DNA of 56,433 bases from Pedobacter sp. (lineage in GTDB: Bacteria > Bacteroidota > Bacteroidia > Sphingobacteriales > Sphingobacteriaceae): contig JANXVH010000080.1 in NCBI GenBank assembly GCA_025351765.1, positions 1 through 56,433 on the forward strand, given 5' to 3'. The notes below the pieces were generated by a model. The model was not told where the DNA came from. It saw only the letters and a list, made by a program, of their open reading frames with translations, and made no database searches. Made by a program: the position numbers and the translations under genes. This document shows positions 7,499 through 14,636 of the stretch, one piece after another. Numbering within the stretch: the stretch's first letter is position 1; each line of letters opens with the position of its first letter.

Positions 7499-8275
7499 TT
7501 ATTTTTTGTAAATACTTGCGCTGATTCGCTCTATAAGGCGTTTTGGAAGAAAGGTAGCGCCTGCTGCAGATAGTTTATTAATGAAACCCGGTATGATTTC
7601 AGCTTTCTTGTTGAACATTCCCTGCAGTCCTATCCTTGCAACAGTAGTAGCGGGCATGTTAAATTTATCTGCCAGTTCGGTTAGCATATCTAGTCCCGCC
7701 CGACTGGCAAAGTCAGTGTCTGTTGGGCCGGGTGAGAGGCAAGTTACTGCTACATTGCTCTCTTTTAGTTCATATCTAAGCGCCCTGGTAAAGGAAAGGA
7801 TAAAAGATTTAGTGGCTGCGTATAATGCCATGGCTGGCATAGCCTGGTAAGCCGCCGTACTGCATACGTTTAATATGTAGGCTTGGCTTTGTCGGTGTAA
7901 TTGCGGCAATAAAAGGTGGGTAAGCTCAACTACTGCGTTAACGTTCAGTCTGATCATCTCCAACTGATCATCCATTTTCAGGGCCTCAAATTGACCAAAG
8001 ATGCCAAAGCCCGCATTGTTAACTAGTATACAAATGTTGGAAGTCCTTTCTATACACCATTCTGCCACCCGGTATGAAGCACCAGGGTTAGAAAGATCTG
8101 CTGATAGGTAATAGGCTTTAACCTGATGCTGTTCCTTAATAAATTGTGTGAGAACCAAAAGTTCACTTTCTGAACGCGCCACTAATAATAAATGGTATCC
8201 CCGTTCGGCCAGTTGAATAGCTAGTTCTCTTCCAATCCCTTTACTAGCACCCGTTACTAAAGCATATTTATCCAT
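7499..8275 (-). CDS. SDR family NAD(P)-dependent oxidoreductase
   Basis: This is a 258-residue classical short-chain dehydrogenase. The cofactor motif TGASKGIG is at 8-15, NNAG at 86-89, and the catalytic set is Ser139 with Tyr152-X3-Lys156. The Arg34 that follows the second strand suggests NADP preference. It is the last gene of an apparent operon with the AraC regulator (38 bases upstream) and another SDR. The substrate is unknown. Confidence 0.9.
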   Translation of the reverse strand: MDKYALVTGASKGIGRELAIQLAERGYHLLLVARSESELLVLTQFIKEQHQVKAYYLSADLSNPGASYRVAEWCIERTSNICILVNNAGFGIFGQFEALKMDDQLEMIRLNVNAVVELTHLLLPQLHRQSQAYILNVCSTAAYQAMPAMALYAATKSFILSFTRALRYELKESNVAVTCLSPGPTDTDFASRAGLDMLTELADKFNMPATTVARIGLQGMFNKKAEIIPGFINKLSAAGATFLPKRLIERISASIYKK

Positions 8276-8313
8276 GATTTCTCAAATGTAATTAATGTTT
8301 GGCTAAATGGGCT

Positions 8314-9213
8314 TTATATCCGGTAGGCACCAGGGGTTAAACTGGTATGTTTTTTAAAGAAATTATTAAAATGTGAAGGCTCTTCAAATCCCAGACTATA
8401 GCTTATTTCAGATATGTTCCAGTTCGTGTGCTTCAGTAATGCGATCGCTTCGATAGTCAATCGCTCTGCAATATGCGAAGTGGTAGTTTTTCCAGTAGCA
8501 ATTTTTATTGCACGGTTTAAGTGGTTGGTGTGCACATTTAATTTGTCGGCAAAGTCTTTAGCTGATCGCAGAGAGAATTGCTGCGAGCGGGATTCTATAG
8601 GGAATTGCCGCTCTAGCAATTCTGTAAAAACAGAGGTGATACGTGCATTGGCATCCGCATGCTTATATAAAGTTTCCGACGGCTGCAGTTTCAACGCACC
8701 ATGGATCATTTCCAGGATGTAATTGCGGATCAAGTCGTATTTAAATACATATTCTGACTCCAGCTCTTCCAGCATCTTTTTAAAGATCAATTCAAATGCC
8801 TCGTCCTGTTGTTGGTTTAGCACATAGGCAGGTTTACCTTGAGTCGAGTACATAGGCAGGTCTTTTAAACTGCCACGAATGTGCTCTGCAAAAAAGGCAT
8901 CTTTAAAGATGCAGAAGTAGCCACCCTCATCTTCAGTTAATCGTTCAAAGGTATAAGGTACCTGCGGGTTAAAAAAGATGAGGGTACTTCCGTTTACTTC
9001 TAGGGTTTTATCACCATAGTGGTATAGATGCCTGCCCCGCATTAATGTTATTTTATAGAAGTCACGGCGACTGTACTGTATTGGCGGTCTTCCGGGGAGG
9101 TAACATTCTTCCATTCTAAATACATTGAAGTGTCCCAGATCGCTGTTAACTCCGTCATATTTAAGATTAAACTTATTCTGGTAGAAATCTTCCAGTGTTT
9201 CTGTTCCTTCCAT
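8314..9213 (-). CDS. AraC family transcriptional regulator
   Basis: The protein has 299 residues. The N-terminal half (to about residue 170) is a cupin-like sensor domain with VNGSTLIFFNPQVPYTFERL. The C-terminal ~100 residues carry two HTH motifs (AKDFADKLNVHTNHLNRAIK, and NISEISYSLGFEEPSHFNNF ending SLTPGAYR), the standard AraC DNA-binding domain. It lies 17 bases after the SDR gene at 9231-10076 and 38 bases before the SDR at 7499-8275. It probably controls this operon through the 21-base-spaced direct repeats at 10135-10163. The effector is unknown. Confidence 0.92.
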   Translation of the reverse strand: MEGTETLEDFYQNKFNLKYDGVNSDLGHFNVFRMEECYLPGRPPIQYSRRDFYKITLMRGRHLYHYGDKTLEVNGSTLIFFNPQVPYTFERLTEDEGGYFCIFKDAFFAEHIRGSLKDLPMYSTQGKPAYVLNQQQDEAFELIFKKMLEELESEYVFKYDLIRNYILEMIHGALKLQPSETLYKHADANARITSVFTELLERQFPIESRSQQFSLRSAKDFADKLNVHTNHLNRAIKIATGKTTTSHIAERLTIEAIALLKHTNWNISEISYSLGFEEPSHFNNFFKKHTSLTPGAYRI

Positions 9214-9230
9214 ATTGTAAATTTAAAATA

Positions 9231-10076
9231 TTAATTTTCAAATCCGGTAGCAGTAGCTGTCTGTCTGTAAGTTTTCATATCTTTTTGAACCGATGCTATT
9301 TTAATCTCTGCAGTTCGGTAGGCATCAGCACCAAGGAACAAATGGATTGCAGGGTTCTCCTCCTGAGCAACCGAGATCATTACCTCTGCCGCTTTTTCAG
9401 GATCTCCAGGCTGATTGGCATTGATGTTTTGCTGATGTGCAGTTTGCATTTCCCTTACATTTTCATAAGCTGCAATTTCGTTTTTAGGAGTGACGATGGA
9501 ACCCTCATCCAGGAAGTTGGTGCGGAAATATCCTGGCATTACCAGCGAAACATTTATAGCAAAAGGTTTCACTTCATGAGATAAGGATTCTGTAAAGCCA
9601 TGTACAGCAAATTTTGTTGCGCAGTAGATTCCGAAAGCAGGAAAACCACCAGAAAAGCCGCCTATCGAGGAGATATTGAAGATATGGCCGTTGTGCTGCG
9701 CCCGTAAATGAGGCAAAGCCTGGCGAATAACATTAAGTGACCCGAATACATTGACGTCGAAATTTGTTCTTGCTTCTTCATCAGATAATTCTTCCAATCC
9801 ACCAATTAGGCCGTACCCTGCATTGTTTACCACAACATCAATGCTGCCGAAATGAGCAATGGCTTCGTCTACTGCTTTTTTTACATCTGCTTCATCTACA
9901 ATATTCATTGCCAATGGTAAAAAGTTAGGAGTTTCTGTTGCTACAGCATTTCTAAGCGCATCAACGGTTCTTGAGGTGGCCGCTACATTATAGCCTTGTT
10001 CCAACAATTTTTTAGTTAGGGTAAGCCCTAATCCTTTAGAAGCTCCTGTAATAAACCATGTTTTTCTTGTGTTCAT
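9231..10076 (-). CDS. SDR family oxidoreductase
   Basis: This 281-residue protein has TGASKGLG at residues 10-17, NNAG at 84-87, Ser136/137 and Tyr151-X3-Lys155, so it is a complete classical SDR. The sequence style (ITGASKGLG, NNAGYGLIGGLEELSDEE) is that of the large group found next to AraC regulators in Bacteroidota. It is the first gene of the SDR-AraC-SDR operon and divergent from the M3 peptidase lipoprotein. The substrate is not predictable. Confidence 0.9.
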   Translation of the reverse strand: MNTRKTWFITGASKGLGLTLTKKLLEQGYNVAATSRTVDALRNAVATETPNFLPLAMNIVDEADVKKAVDEAIAHFGSIDVVVNNAGYGLIGGLEELSDEEARTNFDVNVFGSLNVIRQALPHLRAQHNGHIFNISSIGGFSGGFPAFGIYCATKFAVHGFTESLSHEVKPFAINVSLVMPGYFRTNFLDEGSIVTPKNEIAAYENVREMQTAHQQNINANQPGDPEKAAEVMISVAQEENPAIHLFLGADAYRTAEIKIASVQKDMKTYRQTATATGFEN

Positions 10077-10134
10077 AATTAATCATTTTTATAACACAAA
10101 GTTGATGGTAATTGGAGTTGCCAGGTTAGCTACG

Positions 10135-10163
10135 TTCAAACAGATAATTGCGAAATTCAAACA
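10135..10163. promoter_or_regulatory. Direct repeat TTCAAACA, 21-base period (candidate AraC site)
   Basis: Two exact copies of TTCAAACA (10135-10142 and 10156-10163) are spaced 21 bases start to start, two helical turns. This is the usual geometry of AraC-family half-sites. They lie in the divergent region between the SDR of the AraC operon and the M3 peptidase gene. Assignment to the AraC protein at 8314-9213 is inference. Confidence 0.5.
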
Positions 10164-10248
10164 ATTGGCCACCATGCGTTCTGTAATCTACCAAGCAAGA
10201 ATTATTACAGGGTTAACATGCTTTGCCCAGTTTGTGTTATATTAGTAC

Positions 10249-12393
10249 ATGAAACAATCCTTAAAACTGCCGCTTTTGGCAATGATGGCGATTTTCAGCG
10301 CCTGCAACAACAGTGAAAAGCAGTCGGACGCTGTAACTGATACGCTTTCATCTTCCAATCCTTTTCTTAAAGAAAGTAAATTGCCATATCAAGTGCCTGA
10401 TTTTACAAAAATCAAGAATGATGATTTCAAACCTGCTTTTGTAGAGGGGATGAAAATTCACTTGCAGGAAATTGAAAAGATTGCTGAAAATCCTGAGGCT
10501 CCTACTTTTGAAAATACATTAGTGGCAATGGAGCGTTCGGGCGAATTGTTAAACCGGGTCAACAATGTTTTTAACTTGTTAACTGGCGCAAATACGAACG
10601 ATACACTACAAAAGCTGCAAGAAGATATAGCGCCCAAACTGGCCGCTCATCAAGATGCAATTTCCTTAAATGCCAACCTTTTTAAGCGTATTGAAAGCAT
10701 CTATAACAGCGGGGCTATCTTAAAGTTGGATGCCGAATCTGCACGATTGGTCGAGTACCAATACCAAACATTTGTACTTGCCGGGGCAAAATTATCTGAA
10801 GAAAATAAAAGCAGCCTTAAAAAGTTCAATGAACAGGAAGCATCGCTGAGTGCAAAATTCTCTAATAAATTGCTAGCAGCCGCTAAAGCAGGCGCAATAG
10901 TGGTGAGCGATAAAGCTAAATTAGCAGGTTTGTCTGACGGAGAGCTGGGGGCTGCTGCACAAGGGGCTAAAGAAAATAAAATGGAAGGCAAATGGCTGCT
11001 GCATTTGCAAAATACAACTACCCAGCCTGCATTGCAATCTTTGTCAGATCGCAGTACACGTAAGCAACTTTTCGATGCTTCATGGAACCGTACGGAGAAA
11101 AGCGATACTAATGATACACGTAAAATTATTGTGGAGATTGCCAGGATTAGGTCGCAAAAGGCGAAGCTGATGGGCTTTAGGGATTACGCCACATGGAAAC
11201 TACAAGACCAAATGGCTAAAACACCAGAAGCTGTGGAAGCTTTCTTTGCAAAACTGGTACCTTCCGCTACAGCTAAAGCTGAGCAGGAAGCTGCGGATAT
11301 TCAAACAGTGATAGATCGGGAAAAAGCTGGTTTTAAAGTGGAAGCGTACGACTGGGACTATTACGCTGAAAAAGTTCGTAAAGAGAAGTATGATTTGGAT
11401 GAGAGTCAGGTTAAACCTTATTTTGAGCTGAACAATGTGCTTGAAAACGGTGTATTCTACGCTGCAACCCAATTGTATGGCATTACTTTTAAGCCGCGTA
11501 CTGATATTCCGGTTTACCATAAAGATGTAAAAGTATACGAGCTTTTTGAAAAAGACGGCACATCTATCGGTATATTTTACTGTGATTACTTTAAACGCGA
11601 CAATAAAAATGGCGGTGCCTGGATGAGCAACATTGTAGGGCAATCTAAACTTCTGGGTACTAAGCCTGTTATTTACAATGTCTGCAATTTTACCAAACCA
11701 GCTGAAGGTCAGCCTGCATTAATTAGTTTTGATGACGTAACCACTATGTTCCATGAATTTGGACATGCATTACACGGATTTTTTGCCAATCAGCAATACC
11801 CAGCCTTATCAGGTACTAACGTTGCACGGGATTTTGTAGAGTTTCCCTCACAATTTAACGAGCACTGGTCGGTAGATCCTATAGTATTTAAAAATTACGC
11901 AAAGCATTATAAGACAGGAGAGTTGATGCCACAGGCCTTAGTAGATAAGATAAAAAAAGCAGCAACATTTAATCAGGGTTATGCCCTTACAGAGGTATTG
12001 GCTGCTGCAGCATTAGACATGCAATGGCATAAACTAACGAGCAGTGATCCTTTACAAGATGCAGATGCGTTCGAAACGGCAGCATTAGAGAAGACTAAAC
12101 TAAGTCTTTCCTATGTTCCGCCCCGCTATCGCTCCAGCTATTTTCTACACATCTGGGGAAATGGATATGCTGCTGGGTATTATGCTTATTTGTGGACTGA
12201 AATGCTTGATAATGATGCTTTTTCTTGGTTTGAAGAACACGGTGGGTTGAGTAGTGCTAACGGACAGCGCTTCAGAGATATGATTCTCTCTAAGGGCAAT
12301 ACTGAAGACTATGGCAAGATGTTCAAAGCCTTTAGGGGGCATGATCCAAGCATTGCGCCAATGCAAAGAAACAGGGGATTGCCTGTTAAATAA
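10249..12393 (+). CDS. M3 family metallopeptidase (Dcp-like), lipoprotein
   Basis: The 714-residue protein starts with a lipoprotein signal (MAIFSAC, Cys19), so it is probably anchored in the periplasm. The remainder is a full-length M3 peptidase: helical N-terminal region, then the zinc motif HEFGH starting at residue 502 and the conserved C-terminal GYAAGYYAYLWTE segment. Family members such as Dcp remove C-terminal dipeptides from oligopeptides. It is monocistronic, ended by the terminator at 12414-12452. Confidence 0.92.
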   Translation: MKQSLKLPLLAMMAIFSACNNSEKQSDAVTDTLSSSNPFLKESKLPYQVPDFTKIKNDDFKPAFVEGMKIHLQEIEKIAENPEAPTFENTLVAMERSGELLNRVNNVFNLLTGANTNDTLQKLQEDIAPKLAAHQDAISLNANLFKRIESIYNSGAILKLDAESARLVEYQYQTFVLAGAKLSEENKSSLKKFNEQEASLSAKFSNKLLAAAKAGAIVVSDKAKLAGLSDGELGAAAQGAKENKMEGKWLLHLQNTTTQPALQSLSDRSTRKQLFDASWNRTEKSDTNDTRKIIVEIARIRSQKAKLMGFRDYATWKLQDQMAKTPEAVEAFFAKLVPSATAKAEQEAADIQTVIDREKAGFKVEAYDWDYYAEKVRKEKYDLDESQVKPYFELNNVLENGVFYAATQLYGITFKPRTDIPVYHKDVKVYELFEKDGTSIGIFYCDYFKRDNKNGGAWMSNIVGQSKLLGTKPVIYNVCNFTKPAEGQPALISFDDVTTMFHEFGHALHGFFANQQYPALSGTNVARDFVEFPSQFNEHWSVDPIVFKNYAKHYKTGELMPQALVDKIKKAATFNQGYALTEVLAAAALDMQWHKLTSSDPLQDADAFETAALEKTKLSLSYVPPRYRSSYFLHIWGNGYAAGYYAYLWTEMLDNDAFSWFEEHGGLSSANGQRFRDMILSKGNTEDYGKMFKAFRGHDPSIAPMQRNRGLPVK

Positions 12394-12413
12394 TGTTGCT
12401 CTAGTTATACTGC

Positions 12414-12452
12414 ATGCCCCCAAATAGTTAGGTGCTAATTGGGGGCATTTTT
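12414..12452. terminator. Bidirectional terminator between the M3 peptidase and soxC-like genes
   Basis: A perfect 10-bp stem, ATGCCCCCAA / TTGGGGGCAT, with a 15-base loop is followed by TTTTT on the plus strand. It lies in the 57-base gap between two convergent genes and overlaps the last codon of the minus-strand gene. Confidence 0.88.
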
Positions 12453-13668
12453 ACGCCTTTTCAGGCTTAAACCACGTAGTGCCATCAGCTTTGATTTGCC
12501 ATGCTGTTACCGGATTCATATGATAGCCTCCTCCGGCGCCCCTGGCATCTGTCAGTTGCTTTAAGCTGGGCTGAATATAGCCCGTTTCGTCAATTGCACG
12601 ACTTAATATTTCTGTTGGCGAACCGTCCCAGCTCCACAGGTATCTGAAATAGGTGTGGGCCTTACTCAATACCGGGCTCTGCAAATTGGCGTCTGCCCAT
12701 GTTTTTCCAGAGTCTGTGCTAATTTCTACCCGTGTAATCACACCTCTTCCACTCCAGGCAATTCCCCTGATTTCAATCCAGCCTCTTTGTACTTTTTGTG
12801 GGTAGGATGGATAGGTTATAATAGAACGCGCATCCATTTCCCAGCTAAACATCCTGATTTTGTCTTTAACAGGATAAGTGTATTTGGAAGTTTCCTCACG
12901 CGTCATATATGGCGCATCCGATATTTCTAATCTTCTTAACCACTTGATATTCATATTGCCTTCCCAGCCGGGGAGTAATAACCTGGCAGGATAACCTTGC
13001 TCCGGTCGCATGGCTTCCCCATTTTGAGCATACACGATCATGGCATCGTCCCAGGCTTTCTCCATTGGAATACTTCTCGTCATCACTGCAGCATCAGACC
13101 CCTCCGCAAGAAACCAGGTAGCCTTGGGGCTCACGCCAACTTCTCTAAACAGGGTAGAAAGCATTACGCCTGTCCACTCACTCTGACTGGTTAATCCAAG
13201 TACATCCTGTGGAGTTAGTTCTTCCTTTCCTGTACGGAAATTACCGGCACATTCTAAAAAACAAAGACGTGTGACTGAAGGAAAGCATTTCAGATCTGCC
13301 AAAGTAAACTTCATCGCAGATTCAACCATTCCATGGATCAGCAGCTCATACTGGTTTGGATCTATATTGGGAACGCCGGCATGATGCCGCTCATAATGAA
13401 GATCTGAAGGGGTAATGGTTCCATAAAAATCCTGCAAAGGGGTTCTTGAAGATGTTTCTGAGAACTTGCGGATAGGCGCTTCAAATGTGGCACGTTTTCC
13501 TACAGCGCTGGGGCCAAGCCCAATCACTTTTGTCGGATCTTCCCGAATTTCTTCGTCAAGCGGCAGCCCTTTTTGTATCTCTTTTGCAAATGTTGCCTTC
13601 ATTGGCACGACGGCAGCAGCAATAACACCGCCCAATAGCGTTCGTCTACTAATCTTCTTGTCGTCCAT
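12451..13668 (-). CDS. soxC: Molybdopterin sulfite/sulfane dehydrogenase subunit, SoxC-like
   Basis: The 405-residue protein has a Tat-type N-terminus (SRRTLLGG, hydrophobic stretch to ATFA). A sulfite-oxidase molybdopterin domain follows, with the Mo-ligand Cys140 in LECAGN, then the family's dimerisation domain near the C-terminus (WIEIRGIAWSGRGVITRVEI). It starts five bases after the cytochrome gene whose sequence is SoxD-like, so the pair is a SoxCD-type complex. No soxXYZAB genes are visible. Without SoxYZ the likely reaction is sulfite to sulfate with electrons passed to the cytochrome, as in stand-alone sulfite dehydrogenases. The export pathway fits periplasmic action. Confidence 0.88.
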   Translation of the reverse strand: MDDKKISRRTLLGGVIAAAVVPMKATFAKEIQKGLPLDEEIREDPTKVIGLGPSAVGKRATFEAPIRKFSETSSRTPLQDFYGTITPSDLHYERHHAGVPNIDPNQYELLIHGMVESAMKFTLADLKCFPSVTRLCFLECAGNFRTGKEELTPQDVLGLTSQSEWTGVMLSTLFREVGVSPKATWFLAEGSDAAVMTRSIPMEKAWDDAMIVYAQNGEAMRPEQGYPARLLLPGWEGNMNIKWLRRLEISDAPYMTREETSKYTYPVKDKIRMFSWEMDARSIITYPSYPQKVQRGWIEIRGIAWSGRGVITRVEISTDSGKTWADANLQSPVLSKAHTYFRYLWSWDGSPTEILSRAIDETGYIQPSLKQLTDARGAGGGYHMNPVTAWQIKADGTTWFKPEKA

Positions 13669-13673
13669 AATAA

Positions 13674-14261
13674 TTATTTAACTTCAGGTCCGCCTTTTCT
13701 GTCATCCATTATAAAGAGTTTTTTAGCTGGCATGACCACCTTAGGCAAGGTTTCAGCATTGAGAATATCAGATTGCTTAATAATTTTATTGGCATGGAGG
13801 AGATAGGCAGTGATGCTATATACCTCATCATTTGTGAGCGTACCTGGGGCATTATATGGCATGGCTCTCCGTAAATAGTCAAATATTGTTGTAGCATAGG
13901 GCCAGTAATTTCCAATAGCCTTCGGACGGCTTTTGGCAGAAGTATCGCTAACCAACATCGGAGCAGGTAATTTTGCGGTTGAGAAGTCGGTGTTATTATT
14001 GCCGTGGCACACCGCACATTTAGATAGGTATAAAGCCTTTCCCTTTAAGGCATCACCCTGCCCCGCTGGCAATCCTTTCCCGTCAGGCCTTACGTCGATA
14101 TCCAATAAAGAAATTTCCTTTAGAGTTGCCGTGCGGCCAAACCCATATTTTGCCGGTGTCTTCGTTCCTGTTTTTTCGACATTTCGAGGCTGTTGTGCTG
14201 AGACCTTTACCATCGTTGCCAACATCATTAAGCAGGTTACCAGAAAGTTCTTAAATTTCAT
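13674..14261 (-). CDS. soxD: c-type cytochrome, SoxD-like electron acceptor
   Basis: I use the ATG at 14261 (MKFKNFLVT), not the upstream in-frame TTG, because it gives a proper signal peptide ending near VSAQ. The mature 175-residue protein has one haem site (Cys82-X2-Cys85-His86, CAVCH) and a likely Met134 axial ligand (RRAMPYNAPG). Segments such as YGFGRTAT, DIDVRPDGKGLP, NYWPYATTIFDYLRRAMP and DEVYSITAYLLH are characteristic of the SoxD cytochrome domain. It precedes the molybdopterin subunit by five bases and would take its electrons. Its upstream region carries the CTAC-N7-GTAG element shared with the divergent Cys-leader operon, so both may be co-regulated. Confidence 0.88.
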   Translation of the reverse strand: MKFKNFLVTCLMMLATMVKVSAQQPRNVEKTGTKTPAKYGFGRTATLKEISLLDIDVRPDGKGLPAGQGDALKGKALYLSKCAVCHGNNNTDFSTAKLPAPMLVSDTSAKSRPKAIGNYWPYATTIFDYLRRAMPYNAPGTLTNDEVYSITAYLLHANKIIKQSDILNAETLPKVVMPAKKLFIMDDRKGGPEVK

Positions 14262-14304
14262 TTTACGCTGCAATTGCTATTTGTGCAGACAATAATAAGA
14301 ATAA

Positions 14305-14321
14305 TCTACTAAATCGGTAGA
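14305..14321. promoter_or_regulatory. Operator-like inverted repeat TCTAC-N7-GTAGA
   Basis: TCTACTAAATCGGTAGA is a 5-7-5 inverted repeat with the same CTAC-N7-GTAG layout as the site at 7434-7448. It sits 6 bases upstream of the TTG box of the rightward Cys-leader promoter and 44 bases upstream of the leftward soxD-like start codon. It could therefore serve both divergent units, as activator site for one or repressor site for the other. Confidence 0.55.
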
Positions 14322-14327
14322 TTTAAT

Positions 14328-14357
14328 TTGTTTTTATTGAAAATGCATTTACATTTG
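14328..14357 (+). promoter_or_regulatory. Promoter of the Cys leader-susC operon
   Basis: TTG (14328-14330), a 19-base spacer and TACATTTG (14350-14357) match the Bacteroidota promoter consensus exactly. The TACATTTG box is identical to that of the other Cys-leader promoter. Transcription would start near 14364, giving an A/T-rich 5' end before the leader ATG at 14390. Confidence 0.72.
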
Positions 14358-14389
14358 CCCAGGAAAGTACAAGTATTTAATAAATAAAA

Positions 14390-14479
14390 ATGGAAACAAC
14401 TTTACTCAAACAAACGAAAATTGCGCCTGCTTCTCTTATAATTCTGCAAACAGACTATTGTTGTTGTTGTCCTATGTAA
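14390..14479 (+). CDS. Cys-tract leader peptide upstream of the susC operon
   Basis: This 29-codon ORF begins METTLLKQTK and ends TDY followed by four consecutive TGT (Cys) codons, then Pro, Met and TAA. It begins about 26 bases from the predicted transcription start and 139 bases before susC, so it would be the first ORF on the operon's mRNA. Together with the unrelated leader at 7339-7422, which also ends in a Cys run, it argues for cysteine-dependent control. Outside the Cys run the two peptides share no obvious sequence, as expected when only the codons matter. The downstream genes (SusCD, DoxX-like, oxidoreductase, YeiH-like exporter) fit a sulfur role. Confidence 0.75.
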   Translation: METTLLKQTKIAPASLIILQTDYCCCCPM

Positions 14480-14510
14480 TAGATATTCTTCTATTTAATA
14501 CAAAAAAAGA

Positions 14511-14575
14511 CAGGGTGTTAAGCCCTGCCTCTATAGATGCAATCAGTACGCAACGCCAATCACTTACTGAAGGCA
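14511..14575 (+). promoter_or_regulatory. Structured region between the Cys leader and susC
   Basis: Two hairpins are visible. One pairs CAGGG (14511-14515) with CCCTG (14523-14527) and is preceded by seven A residues. On the minus strand it would look like an intrinsic terminator (stem then T7), but on the plus strand no T-tract follows. The second pairs TGC-aa-TCAGTA (14538-14548) with TACTGA-ag-GCA (14565-14575). These are candidate elements for a leader switch. I see no classic plus-strand terminator, so transcription attenuation is not directly supported. Confidence 0.45.
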
Positions 14576-14606
14576 ATTAGTCTCAATCAATAAGAATTAA
14601 TTAAAA

Positions 14607-14636
14607 CTTTTTAAAAATATGCAAAATTTTAAAAAG
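14607..14636 (+). promoter_or_regulatory. Start-codon hairpin of the susC-like gene
   Basis: CTTTTTAAAA (14607-14616) is exactly complementary to TTTTAAAAAG (14627-14636), and the susC ATG (14619-14621) lies in the 10-base loop. The stem is A/T-rich and so only moderately stable, but it would hide the ribosome entry region. It is a candidate for translational control by events at the upstream Cys leader. Confidence 0.45.

Noticed and set aside
12451..13668. Calling the molybdoenzyme SorA with certainty
   Set aside because: The cytochrome partner is SoxD-like and the Mo-site motif LECAGN fits SoxC equally well, so SoxC-like with probable sulfite dehydrogenase activity is the safer call.
14537..14593. 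18-codon ORF between the Cys leader and susC
   Set aside because: It has an ATG and stop but no amino acid bias or family, and it overlaps the second leader hairpin. An ORF this short is expected by chance.
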